Assembly: GCF_037042905.1 (NCBI RefSeq)
Contig: NC_087251.1
Coordinates: forward strand, 49,419,373-49,483,372
Length of the DNA: 64,000 nt
From: Lytechinus pictus
Lineage: Eukaryota > Echinodermata > Echinoidea > Temnopleuroida > Toxopneustidae
Direction of reading: 5' to 3'
Part shown: positions 32,973-44,799 of the stretch, piece after piece
Numbering within the stretch: the first letter of the stretch is position 1
How the letters are laid out: every line of letters starts with the position of its first letter
Notes under the pieces: model-generated
Databases searched by the model: none
The model's input: only the letters and a program-made list of their open reading frames with translations
Told to the model about the DNA's origin: nothing
Position numbers and translations under genes: made by a program

Positions 32973-33430
32973 ATAATTAATTTCACAAAACAGTTATGCA
33001 CATCCTGCCTGGTATGCCAATGCGGAGACTATGACGTCATCCACTCACTATTTTGTATTTTATTATATGAAATATTCTAATTTTCTCTTCATTGTCAAGG
33101 GATACAATGATTAATTCCTCCCTGAATATGTGAAATTAGCATTGTTTAATACTAAATGGTTCAGTCAAGTTGGTCCTTATTGTCAAATCTATAAAAAAAT
33201 GAAATATTGTATAATTCAAACAATAAAAAACAAAAGAAATAGTGAGTGATGGACATCATCGACTGGCTTACCTACTTGTGCATATCACTGTTTCGTGAAA
33301 AATAAGCGAAACTTTAAAATGACATAGCTTTCTTATTTTACGTTCGATTTTGATGAAATTGTCAGCACTATGCTAGTTTGATTTTTCTCTATTCATTCAA
33401 GTCAGCATTTTCCTGGGGTGGACTTGACCT
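32973..33430. mobile_element. TTAA MITE (AGG-CAAGTCCACC family), left end lost
   Basis: It resumes inside the family sequence at TTTCACAAAACAGTTATGCA, passes the palindromic middle (ATAATTCAAACAATAAAAAA) and ends GGGGTGGACTTGACCT before GTAA, a decayed TTAA. Confidence 0.8.
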
Positions 33431-34489
33431 GTAATATAGTTCATTACACTGTAGCTTTAACCTATTTCCTCTCAAGCAAATGATTCCAGCTGTTATTTGA
33501 AAATGATATGTTGTGCTCACAGATGGACAGTATTGTGTAATATAATATACAGGGATGTAATCAAGGCCTGTACTTTACAAAATGTGGTCTTAGGGTCGAC
33601 CTCGAGTAGCCTTATGTACATCCCTCATACCAGGGTCTTGTAACACAAAAGATATTTAAAGGACAAATTTGATTACAGTCCATGTACAAAAAAATGCAAC
33701 CAATTACATGTATAAGTATCAGTCTTATATCATGTATCACCCCTCTAAAGTGATATTTCAGCAACAATCTCTTTATCTCTTCTCTCTTTCTATTTTCTTA
33801 TTGTGCTTAGAGACATTTATTGTGATAAGCACTTTTTAAATATAGTTAATTATCATGTTTATAAATTGTTTAACGATACATTTAAAATGCATATTTTGGT
33901 TTGCATCGATTGCCTGTTCAATACCAGAGCGTATCCCTAAAAGGACCGAAATCCGACAAATATCCCTTAGTATAGGCTCCTGTACAAAACTTGCCATTAT
34001 ATGAGACCGTATTCAACAGTCTAGTGTGCATGCGTGAAATACACTAGTACAAAGCGTACAACAATGAAAGCAACGCGATAAGCAACATAGAGCACAATGA
34101 CACTCAATGATGTCATAATGAACTACTTGTAATAATTATAATAATATTAGCGGGGCCCGCTGGTAGAACAGTTTTTGGAACTGAAGTGACTACCCTGGGT
34201 AGATACGTTGTTATTATCATTATTATGTAAGTTGCTTGTCAATTACCAAATTACGAAGTGATGATGGTATAATGTGGCAATTGATATGACTTGTTCAATC
34301 AAATTGCTCCCCCTTTTTTCTTTTTTTTCTTTTTTTGGGGGGGAGGTGGGATAGATAATAAATATTTGCCCAAACTCTTGAAATATTTCTGGTATTCCAT
34401 TCTGAGCCATCCAATATAATTATTATTATATAATTCAAAAGCATCGATGCTTTCATCTCTCTTTGTTTTTTTTTTTCATTTTCATACAG
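33431..34489. other. AT-rich spacer before the possible exon
   Basis: Near 34135-34230, ATTAGCGGGGCCCGCTGGTA, ...CTACCCTGGGTAGATACGTT between (ATA)n and (TTA)n tracts looks like a small interspersed repeat. Otherwise nothing is supported. Confidence 0.4.
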
Positions 34490-34591
34490 AACCAAATGAG
34501 GAAGGTGAATATTTCAGATTACATGTCCAAGAGCTATGGGTCATCTTTCTTTAGTCCTATTGGAAGCTTTGGAGGTGACATGCTTCTATAA
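34490..34591 (+). CDS. Possible terminal exon of gene 2
   Basis: A strong acceptor (CTCTCTTTG, twelve T, CATTTTCATACAG) is followed in phase 0 by 33 codons and a TAA. The segment begins NQMRKVNISDYMSKSYG and continues with FFSPIGSFGGDMLL. Phase 0 agrees with the donor at 18612, but the intron would be 15.9 kb and further exons could lie between. A second frame (PNEEGEYFRLHVQELW) is also open for 20 codons, so the frame choice rests on the phase match. It may belong to another gene. Confidence 0.4.
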   Translation, partial: NQMRKVNISDYMSKSYGSSFFSPIGSFGGDMLL

Positions 34592-34592
34592 C

Positions 34593-35055
34593 TAATGAGC
34601 CTCGGTATGAAATGAATCAACCAATGAACTGCCTTGATGATGCATTTTATCATATCGATCAACCAATCAGATAGCATGGTGGTGAATATTCATGATTTGG
34701 GCAACCAGTGATGATGAATATTTGTGATGTGGGCAAACCAGTCAATTAACTGAGGCTCATGTAACAAATGAGCTTCAATGAGATATGAATCAACTAAAAA
34801 TGAACTGCCTTCTTGATTCATAAATCAGATAGCATAGAGATGAATATTCATGACTTTGGTTACCAAGTAATGTGTAATGTAATGAATATTCATCTGCTGA
34901 TCAATCAGCTAGCTGGCTTTGTAGATATGATGGCATGATCACCCATCTAATGAATAGGCAGTCGGCTATTATGAAGAAGTGTAAAGATGAATATTCATGT
35001 GTAAATTATTTTGATGATGATTATTCAAAAATTTGTTGATGAATATTCATCTGCT
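34593..35055. repeat. Degenerate duplication rich in ATGAATATTCAT
   Basis: 34593-34710 and 34766-34866 are diverged direct copies (ATGAATCAAC, ATGAACTGCCTT, AATCAGATAGCAT). ATGAATATTCAT occurs at 34840-34851, 34882-34893, 34987-34998 and 35039-35050, with GTGAATATTCAT at 34682-34693. The 12-mer is a perfect palindrome similar to dimeric POU-factor sites. Confidence 0.6.
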
Positions 35056-35718
35056 TCAAACGATAATTGATCAACAGTCATTAGTAGGTAGTATAAATGT
35101 GTACCAATCAATTGACAGAAAACTGAAATATTCATGCAGCAATCATCAAAGATATAATCTAATTGGCTCATGGAGGGACGTTTGTCACCCCCCCCCAAAA
35201 AAAAAAAAAAAAAAAAATTGCTGCCATATATTAAAGGAATGTATCCTTGTTATATTTTCTTATTAGAGTTTTATTAACCTTGCATTTAATGTTTTCAATC
35301 ATCATCTATCAGCATTTTGAAATTGGTCTTTGTCTTCTAACCATAAAAGTATGTAAAAGCATTGTAGTTTATCTGTTAAAATCTTTTATTTGTATCTTGT
35401 GTGTATAGTAATTTTCGTCCATATAATGGGTTGTAATTCTTGCACCCCATGACCCTCTATCATGACCTTTGACCTAATCTATTTACTCTTTTGCTGCTAA
35501 AGTAAACTAATTAATCTTCAGAAGATTGTTCTAGGTTACAAGTACTAATTAAATTATCCATTTTATATCAAAGTCAAAGTGTTACTTTTAACAAAGAGAT
35601 ATTTATTAACGTAGAAAATGAAAGGTATTTTAATTAAAGATTTATGTACATGTAGATATTATTGACCAAGGCTTTATATTAGCAGTGGCCCTATGGCACA
35701 GGGTAACCCCAAAATTAA
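35056..35718. other. No gene seen
   Basis: AT-rich, with a C8A19 run at about 35190. Confidence 0.4.
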
Positions 35719-36350
35719 AGGTAAAGTCCACCCCAGAAACTTATTTTTTAATGTTGATTTGAATCAAGAGAGAAAAATTAAACAAGCAATTTCATCAAAA
35801 ATAAGAAAGTTATGACATTTTACAGTTTCGCTTATTTTTCTCAAAACAGTTACATGCACAACTCAGTGATATGCAAATGAAAGAGTTGATGATGTCCATC
35901 ACTCACTTTTTCTTTTGTTTTTTATTGTTCGAATTATACAATTTTTCCATTTTACAGAATTGACAACAATGTAAAACTGAACCACATAATGTTAAACAAT
36001 GTTAATTCCACATGTTCAGGGAGGAATAAAACTCGATTTCACTTGACAAGGGGGAGAAAATCAGAATATTTAATATTTCATATAATAGAAAGAAATAGTG
36101 AGTCGATGATGTCATCAGTCTCCTCATTTGCATACCGACCAGAAATAGTGAGTCGATGATGTCATCACTAGTCTCCTCATTTGCATACCGACCAGGATGT
36201 GCATATAACTGTTGTGTGAAATTAAGCGAAATTTCAAAATGTCATAACTTTCTTATTTTACATCCGATTTTGATGAAATTTTCAGTGTTAAGCTTGTTGT
36301 ATTTTTCTCTTTTTATTCATATTAACTTTTTGTTGGGGTGGACTTGTTCT
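35719..36350. mobile_element. TTAA MITE (AGG-CAAGTCCACC family), full length
   Basis: TTAA (35715-35718, 36351-36354) flanks AGGTAAAGTCCACCCC and GGGGTGGACTTGTTCT. The long inverted arms include AAGAAAGTTATGACATTTTA and its inverse. A 48-bp internal direct duplication (GAAATAGTGAGTCGATGATG...) lies at 36090-36195. The open frame spanning its right end is not a gene. Confidence 0.88.
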
Positions 36351-36879
36351 TTAAATGTCAACTCCTTACTCCATACCTATGACAAATTTATAGAATATCT
36401 CTTTCATGTACAAGTATTTGTTTGTTTAATTTCAAGTAAATTTATGGGTATATATTTATATTATATTGACTGGGCTTCAGGGGAACATCAAATATGTCGA
36501 TTCTTGATGATTCTTGAGGAGTAAAGCATTTGCATTTTGTCATGTGTATGGTAAGGGGTAACAAGTCTGCTCAGTGCAGCTCCTTGTCTGTGCATACGTG
36601 TACATGCGCCATTCTAATAAAAGGAAATCAAGATATGCCACAACCACAAACTGCCATACATAGATATTCATTAACAAATTCAACTCAAATTTCAGGCATT
36701 TCATGTGACAGTCTCAAAATCCAGCCTTTTTCCTCAAAATCACTGAATGGTGTGTAAAAGGGTGTGCAGACATGGGGCACCATTTTTGTTCAATCTGAAA
36801 ATGACCAGCCTAGGGTCTTTTAAAAAAATCATATTTTTCACTCAAATTATTTTCTGATATTTTTGGCACACTTATTCTT
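36351..36879. other. No gene seen
   Basis: AT-rich, nothing supported. Confidence 0.4.
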
Positions 36880-37150
36880 AAGAATATATAAAGAACATTA
36901 TCAATTGAAAACTTTCGTGAAATAAAAAGAAATTCACGTGTAGTATGCCTAGCAATTGAGTCTCAGAACTCTTGTTGGAATGCTCCTCAGGGAGTGGAGA
37001 AGGTTTATACATTGTATGGAGGCATGCCAGGATCCGATGACTGGGGTAATAATATCTCTGTAAAGCCCTTAGAGATGTCATTTGATGTGTTAAGCGCTAT
37101 ATAAATGTGGAACATTATTATTATTATTATTATCATTATTATTATTAATC
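36880..37150 (-). repeat. Dispersed GCGCTTAACACATC repeat with (TAA)n
   Basis: On the minus strand: (AAT)n, GTTCCACATTTATATAGCGC, TTAACACATCAAATGACATC, CCCAGTCATCGGATCCTGGC, ACAATGTATAAACC, CTCCCTGAGGAGCATTCCAA. It shares its second half with 31575-31630. It looks like the 3' part of a LINE or SINE. Confidence 0.6.
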
Positions 37151-38048
37151 TAAATTATTAGGTGCGCAGACATGGGACCCCCTTCATACAAAATGTTTTT
37201 TTTTTTTTGGCACAGTATGCCCTCAATACACGTAGCATGCTCTCATGTCCCATTGGGCTGAAAGACAATGTTATCACACATACCATGTATTAATAATGAG
37301 ACCATTACAAATTTCTTATGGATTTACAATATTTAATGGGCTTTCTAAATCTGAATATTATACATAGAAGATATTTGATTTGGACTTACATGTAATTAAG
37401 TATTCAATTAATGAAGTAGAGAGACATTTTTTTGTGGGGGGGGGGGGGTGTTTGGGAGCAGGGACACATTCTACTACTGATAACAATTTAACTTTTTTTT
37501 TCAGAAACAAATTTAGAATTGACAGGGTTGCACTCTATGCCTTTTCTAAAACGATGTATTACTTCCCAGTTTTAATATGTCATCAATTTTATAGTATACT
37601 GGTAGTGGATGTTTAAACCAGCATGTATATAAGAGTGAATTAGAATTTAAAGAATACATTTTTTTTGCTGACTCTAGTCTTTGCATCAAAATTTTGCTGA
37701 CAATAAATGCTGCAAATCACTACTTGTTTTCATTTGACATTCATTTTCAGGCAGCTATAATGATTCATTCTAATATGGAAAATGGGGGATAAAATTGAAG
37801 GTCATTAACTGCTCAAATAGATAATGCTATAAGTACTGAGCATTGAAATGCATTTTCAAAAATATCTGAATTTATATGCAAAATTGTGTTTATATTTGTT
37901 TGTTGTGTTTTTATTAATATGAGGGAAAAATACTTCCTTTATAAGGAAATATCACAAATTTCTAATGCTCATAAACAATGTTGTGTAAATAGTATACAGT
38001 TTTTCTCACTATATTGTTTAAACATATAATTCTTGTATATTTTATTTT
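37151..38048. other. No gene seen
   Basis: AT-rich with a T-run (37197) and a G-run (37434). Confidence 0.4.
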
Positions 38049-38195
38049 GGCCCTATTTCATAAAAATTACTAGCATGGTAAATAAATTGCCATCCACTGG
38101 TAACTTGCATGGTAACAGGGCTCATCAGCCAATCAAAATCAAGGATTCCATGTTAGTTACTATAGTGCATGGCAGTCTTCATGAAACATGTCCCA
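38049..38195. mobile_element. Foldback MITE, GCATGGTAA type
   Basis: GGCCCTATTTCATAAAAATT at the left and CTTCATGAAACATGTCCC at the right are diverged inverted ends. GCATGGTAA occurs twice in the left arm and GTGCATGGCAG in the right. Confidence 0.55.
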
Positions 38196-39210
38196 GCGCT
38201 AGTCTGCATGCACAGACCCTTGGTTTTGAGTCTGAAGTAGTGAGACTAGACTTTTGCTGGGTTTAACTTTAATTGGACACAGACATAGAGTTGACTTTCA
38301 CTCTAGACATACTAGACATGTCAAATATGAGAACATATCAGTATACATATGTAAATTTCAATGCAAGATATTTTATTATAATTTTGAAGGAGTGTTTTTA
38401 TTTCATTACAAAATATTTCCACTTCATCTTTTACGTTTCAATGTTATTTGACATTCAAAGTTAGATGTTTAATGTATAAGCCCATGTGAGGGTCGCGTTT
38501 AATTCAAATGTTTACTGATTAAATGCTGCTTGTATAAAATATGCAAAAGAAAAAAGAAAAAGAAGAGATAGCGTAGAATCAGAAACAGGACTTCAAAATC
38601 TCTCCTTCAAGAATTATCAAGAAATTATCTTTGTTGAGATATGGCAAGTTCAAAAGTCACAATTGTGATTTAAGTATCATGTACCTATACTTTGTTTGCT
38701 TTGAAATTTTCTTGAACTTTGTTCCATGATCTTCAAGTAATTATACAATTGGTCTGTATCATCCCCTTTATAATTATCATCTTATCTTTTGAAGGGGAAG
38801 TTCACCCAAAGCAAAAAAAAAATCCATCGAAGAATGAGAGAGCTATATAATTTGTAAGATTTATTTTTTGATGTCACAGTCGAGCAGTTTCTGCATATGT
38901 GATATGTCCTGCAATTTGAAATCCATTGTATATATGCACATTTCCTGGAATGGTATGAAATTATCTCCTTATTCAAACACCAGACACATTATTTCAACCA
39001 TATATTTCTATGAAAATGAATTATAGTTTCGGTAATTGAATTAATCAGCTTGTATTATGTGACATCATGAAACTGAGACTTTGTAAATTTCATGTAACTG
39101 TGTTATTCTTTGATGTATTCAGTCCTTCACCTATATCTGTTTGTTTTAAATTTTAAATCCTTTTATCATGATTAACTATTGAAGTTAAGAGAAATACATG
39201 CAATTTTCGT
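38196..39210. other. No gene; MITE left end near 38794
   Basis: GAAGGGGAAGTTCACCC at 38793-38809 is the start of another long-TIR MITE type that runs to about 38960 without a right end. No exon. Confidence 0.45.
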
Positions 39211-39857
39211 CTATAGGCGCTGCTTTTCCGACGGGGGCGGCGTCAACATCAATCTTCACTGAAGGTTAAGTTTTTGAAATGGTAGCATATAACTTAGAAA
39301 GTATATGGACCTAGTTCATGAAACTTGGCCATAAATGTAATCAAATATTACTGAACATCCTGCTCGAGTTTCAAGTCATATGACGAAGGTCAAAGGTCAT
39401 TTAGGGTCAATGAACTTTGGCCAAGTTGGGGGTATTTGTTGAAATACCATCATTACTTTGAAAGTTTATGGATCTGATTCATAAAACTTGGACATGAGAG
39501 TAATCAAGTATCACTGAACATTCTGTGCGAGTTTCAGGTCACATGAACAAGGTCAAAGGTCATTAAGGTCAATGAACTTTGGCCATGTTGGAGGTAATTA
39601 TTAAATTGCTGTCATAACTTTCAAAGTTTATGAATATAGTTTATGAATTGTGGACATAGAGGTAATCAAGTATCACTGACAAGTCTTAGGTCACATGATC
39701 AAGGTCAAATGTCATTTAGGGTTGATGAACGTCGTATTGAATCATTTTGAATGGTGTTTTTTGTGAATAATTATTTTATAGTAGTTTTCAAAGTCAGCAC
39801 TGCTGCTATATTGAATCGCATAATGCAAGTGAGACTGCCAGAGGCGCTCCACTTGTT
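39211..39857 (+). mobile_element. TCTCGCCTGCATAGC element, copy C, 5' block truncated
   Basis: It begins inside the 5' block (CTATAGGCGCTGCTTTTCCG), has about three tandem units and ends TGCAAGTGAGACTGCCAGAG, GCGCTCCACTTGTT. Confidence 0.72.
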
Positions 39858-42219
39858 CAACAAATTGCCCGTATGAGTTACAAGTGTGCAGCATAATTTT
39901 GGATAGATTTGTTTTGACTGAATGTACTCGAGTCCCTGTATATATGAATCTATTGAGAGGAAAGATGATGGCAATAACAATATCAGTCATGACAATGCTG
40001 TTTTGTTGCTTAAGATTAGTGAGTAAAGACTAATAGGGGCATTGCTATAAACTTGCAAGTGATTGCAATTTAATTTTAAGGTGAAAAATCAATCATAAAT
40101 CTGGTATATTCATTTCAGATTTGCACTTGACTGTTGGTCTTCTTCTGGTATCGAGCAGTAAAAATAAATCTGCTCTTGATGAAATAGATATATCGATTGC
40201 AAATTAATTTGCATAAGAAATTTGCGATTGATTATAAATATTTTCTTGCAAATCATTTTTGTTTGTTTTATATCCGTTCTAGAAGTAGCTATACCAGTAC
40301 ATTGTGTATTAAGGGTATTCTTTATGACACTCTTTAAATAGAAAATTTATTACAGGCCTCTCAGCCCCATTATAATACACTGTAATATCTGGGATGTGAC
40401 AACATTTAGTGTCCATAGAGGGTCACACCCTAAAGTGTTACAATTACACCTTACGAGTTTGGACATACACCAAATGTGTTAAAGTAATGACCAAAGGTGT
40501 TGTGATAACACGCATATGTTATGAAATATGAACTAACACTAACTTTACTGGAGTAAAATTCCAGATGTTTTCCTCTTTGTACACCGGATTAACACCACAG
40601 TTCTTGCTGTGTAGATATTTGACACCCCCCCCCCCCCCCGAGACTGTATAAAGTAGTAATATGAGCCCTCTTGATGAGTAGCAAAAACAGGTTATACTAT
40701 AGTCACAAATACATTTACAAATCATATGAATGATTTCATACCATTTATTGTTTGTATAAATATCATTGGTACAGCGACCGTAAAGGTATCTGTGACCATA
40801 GCATTAGGTGTTCACATTGAGAAACAGATTTTGCTATGAGTAATCTTGCTTCTTTTATGATAAATATTCAAAGAGAGTGTTGTTTTGAAGTCATCTTTCT
40901 ACTTGAAATTTACATTAGTTAATTCTCATCGCAGATCTGTTGAGTATTCAAAGAGTTTTGAAGAACTTTTGGAAACATGGATGAGCATTCTTAGTCAATT
41001 GGAGTTTTGGAGGTACATGTATTTTTAAAGAACATTATTGTGTAAAGTCCTTTAAAATCAGAATAATTCTGCATTATTTCACTTAGGTACTATAAGGAAA
41101 TGAATACCTATTTATTTTTTCATTGGTTTATTTCTGAATGTGTATTGAAAGCAAAACTTGGACTTATTGGAAGTATATACTGTATATCAAAATCATGAAC
41201 ATAGAAAAGTAATTTGGATTATCAGGAAAGTAAAATATCCCCTTGGTTTTATTCTGCTGAAGCTCGAAGTAACAAAGCTTTTTTTTTTACACATTTCTCT
41301 TAATGTGTGACCTTTTAGTTGAGATTTTTGAAAATATTTCAATTATTCTATGGAGAAGATGGGGTATTTTATAACATTCTATGAATTACATTGTATGTAT
41401 GTATTATAACTTTATGCATTGAGTCTTCCTGGATGTAATGAATGAAACAATGGTTTATACGATATGATTTATCATTATGAGCATTTTATATTGACGTAAT
41501 ACAATGATATTTACAATGTATATATACTATTTCTTATTTGTTTGTATGCTTGATAACAAGATTCAAATTTCTTTTATCTTCATCTTCAATTTTGATTTTA
41601 TCATTATTTTATTGCTGCTAAATCTCCTCGATTTATATGAAAAAATGTAACCAAGATATATTAAATCTTCTTGAAGTATGGCTACTAAACTCATGGCATG
41701 TGTGGTATGACAGTTTATTCTGAGTCTTGAAAATGATTTTGAACGTGAATAGGTAGCTGAATGTGCAAAAAAATAATGTTTTGATAGTCAATTTCGTGTT
41801 TTGTGTATGGTTACTGAAAAAAAGTGTGGGGGGGGGGCTGATGTCCCCTCTGGGTCTGCGGCCCTGATATATAGAGGGTCAACCCCCCCCTCTTAGAAAA
41901 AAAAGGAAAAACAGTGGAAAGAACAAAAATGGAGCACTCATCAAATATCTATATATAAGCTGTTATAAAATTGATAGAGGTTACCTCTCTGATATAAATG
42001 ATGCACCTGTTTGGCTATTAGTTGTTTTGACTTTATAAGTGATCGAGGGCAAAGTGCTGTAAGCAATTGAGGAAAGTCACTGGAACATTAGGTGTAGTCT
42101 TTGTTTTAGTATTTGTTTATTATCTAGTTCAGTGAATTACTACCTTAAAGTATTTTAAGCACTGCACATGTTTGTTTCAGAATGCAGTGTTGGGGAACTA
42201 ACCAAAATGAACTATATAC
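39858..42219. other. No gene seen
   Basis: A 2.4-kb AT-rich stretch. A hAT-like scrap with G- and C-runs is at about 41820-41900. No consensus acceptor-donor pair bounds an open frame. Confidence 0.45.
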
Positions 42220-42240
42220 AAGTATTGGGGGGCATGATGG

Positions 42241-42412
42241 CCTGGGCGTTGTGGCGTGCGCCTGTAATCCAAGCTATGTGGGGAAGTTACAAATTGATGC
42301 AGAGGTTCGAGCCCTGGTCACGTCTTTCGGATGGTGACGTTAAAGGTCGGTCCCAGACGTAAATAATCATATATGATTGAAACACGACTGACAAAACTCA
42401 AATACACACATA
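42241..42412 (+). mobile_element. SINE with 7SL-like head, full length
   Basis: An 11-bp target duplication CATGATGGCCT (42233-42243, 42413-42423) flanks it; its 3' copy continues the piggyBac-like MITE, so both boundaries are seen. The head CCTGGGCGTTGTGGCGTGCG, CCTGTAATCCAAGCTA resembles the 5' Alu domain of SRP (7SL) RNA. A perfect B box GGTTCGAGCCC lies at 42304-42314. The body CTTTCGGATGGTGACGTTAA and the tail match the fragment at 6576. The 3' end is A/C-rich (CAAATACACACATA) rather than poly(A). A tRNA-derived head is the alternative. Confidence 0.75.
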
Positions 42413-42638
42413 CATGATGGCCTCCTCGACGCTACGCGCGATATTTCCGAAACGCAAAAAGATACATGGATAGCGCCGACTTTTTTCTGGTATAGCATCG
42501 CGACGCCACGCGACTTTTTACGAGACAATGTCATGCCGAAAATGGCTCATTTTTATACTTTGTGTACAAAGTCTACGGGAGATGAAATTCATAAAAAGAT
42601 TATTATTTTTCGTTCTAATTGGTCTGCTCAATAATTAA

Positions 42639-43241
42639 AGGACAAGTCCACCCCAACAAAAAGTTGATTTGAATAAAAAGAGAAAAATCCAACGAGCATA
42701 ACACTGAAAATTTCATCAAAATCGGATGTAAAATAAGAAAGTTATGACATTTTAAAGTTTTGCTTCATTTCACAAAACAGTTATATGCACATCTCGGTCG
42801 GTATGCAAATGAGGGAACTGATGACATCACTCACTCACTATTTCTTTTGTATTTTATTATATGAAATATGAAATATTTTGATTTTCTCGTCATTGTCATA
42901 TGAAATGAAGTTTCATTCCTCCCTGAACACGTGGAATTCCATTATTTTAACATTTTGTGCTTCAGGCAAGGAGGTCCTAATCATCAAATTTGTAAAAATT
43001 GAAATATTGTATAATTCAAACAATAAAAAACAAAAGAAATAGTGAGTGAGTGACATCATCGACTCTCTCATTTGGATGCAACTGGCTCGTTCATATAACT
43101 ATTTTGTTAAAAATAAGCGAAACTTTGAAATGTCATAACTTTCTTATTTTACATCCGATTTTGATGAAATTTTCAGCATTATGCTTGTCTGATTTTTCTC
43201 TATTTATTTAAATCAACATTTTTCTGAGGTGGACTTGACCT
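42639..43241. mobile_element. TTAA MITE (AGG-CAAGTCCACC family) inside copy 2
   Basis: TTAA (42635-42638, 43242-43245) flanks AGGACAAGTCCACCCC and GAGGTGGACTTGACCT. The long inverted arms share ATCGGATGTAAAATAAGAAA and its inverse. Confidence 0.9.
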
Positions 43242-43764
43242 TTAAGGAATTAATGAAAAACAAAAGATTAAAAAAAGAAATACATGAGAAATTCTAAAAA
43301 CAAAGAAATATATAAGGAAAAAAATTGGCTTTCGCAATTTTTCCATGTGGAAACCTGTAAATTAGATTACAAAGATGACATCTGGAAAAAAAAGAAGAAA
43401 ATTTGAAATGAAATTGGGTACTAAATTTGCAAATAATGTTTTTCACGAATAATTTTGCATATTTTATTCATAATGAATAAAAAATGATTATTTCTTTTTT
43501 TTATACTGGCTTGAAGTTTATGTGGTAGAGAATGTGCGTGCCAAATTTCGGCGCGATCGCGCGAACAGCGGCCAAGATCACGGGGGGGGGGGGGGCATGA
43601 TGGCCCCCAGTCCTCAAAAGTTTATTGATAAAAAATCCTGACATTTAAGGATCATCATAAAAAACAAAGAAACATAAGAAAAAAAATAATACAACATAAG
43701 CATAACATAGTAACAACGAGGTATTCAAAACAAAACCAAACCAAAAACCAAAAACCAAACAAAG

Positions 43765-43796
<32 letters not shown>

Positions 43797-43973
43797 TTAG
43801 ATGAAATGTTGGATGCGAGATACATATCAATGCATAACTATACACACATATACATAATATACCTAAACATTAATGCACCCATATACAAATACAGAAGCAT
43901 AATATCATTTTTTTTCTTTCAAGCATCATCAGTAGTCTATACATCTCAAATAGTCCAATCCTTTTAGGGTTAA

Positions 43974-44799
43974 CGGGAGGGCACTTCCACATAGTATATA
44001 CGTCCGACCCCCCATAATTGGACCATGTTGAAATAATTGTACCTGTAGGTTTTTTGTTGTTGGTAGTTTATATGAAAGGTCATTATATCATGGATGGATG
44101 GATCAATGATATTTATGAAGTGAAATAAGAATGGAAAATATGGGGATGTACAAAATAGATTTATTACTTTATATGAAATTGCCTGAAATAAATAGACGGG
44201 GGTAGGGAGTGGGCACCCATTTGATGTTTTTTTTTTTCATTTTATTTTAAGGGAGGCTAGAATGTCGTTATAATAATTATTCAAGCATTTTTGTGATTTC
44301 ATGATTTTTCTTTCATTCATGCCCTTCGCAGCTCTCATTTATAACAAGAAATAGTACACATGGCCTTATGCTGGGGGCAGTAGGCCCCCCCCCCCCGAGA
44401 TTTTGAAAATTGTGAAAAATCACCATAATTGTGCACGAAATCCATTGTGTTCACTTCAGGAAATGCAAAAGCATCCCCACGACAGGCTCGGTCACTTCGT
44501 TTTCTCACTTCCGAGTTTTTTCAAGAAAATTTTACGCGTATTGCCCCCAGGAAAATTTTTATGTGAACAGCGATGCTAGTACACTGTCCATTTAATTGGA
44601 TGAATCGGGAGACACCAAAAGAGTATCGGGTTTAAGACCTGCCATGGCCGCCATGGCTGAGGTGTAAACACCAAACGTAGTGTTATACACATTGAGATAG
44701 GTGGCTACTTTGAAAATTAAATATCTATATGATATCATTATCATCTTGTTATTCCTTGAATTCACCAGTCAAAAATTAACATTAAAAGTATATCCGAAT
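43974..44799. other. No gene seen
   Basis: Low-complexity and AT-rich sequence. A C-run with GAGATTTTGAAAATTGTG near 44388 resembles the hAT-like scraps at 9779 and 31080. Confidence 0.4.

Larger units (their letters stand above)
42220..43969. mobile_element. piggyBac-like MITE, copy 2, with insertions
   Basis: It matches copy 1 (12576-13476) in CGATATTTCCGAAACGCAAA, ...GCGACTTTTTACGAGACAAT, ...GATGACATCTGGAAAAAAAA and the right end ATCCTTTTAGGG before TTAA (43970-43973). The left end is decayed (about ACAAGTATTGGGGGG). It is enlarged by a SINE (42241-42412), a TTAA MITE (42639-43241) and a 360-bp segment (about 43579-43938) that starts with a G-run and CATGATGGCCCCCAGTCCT, an extra copy of the element end. 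Confidence 0.82.

Noticed and set aside
42304..42314. Free-standing tRNA gene, from the GGTTCGAGCCC box
   Set aside because: No acceptor or anticodon stem can be formed; the box belongs to a SINE bounded by target duplications.
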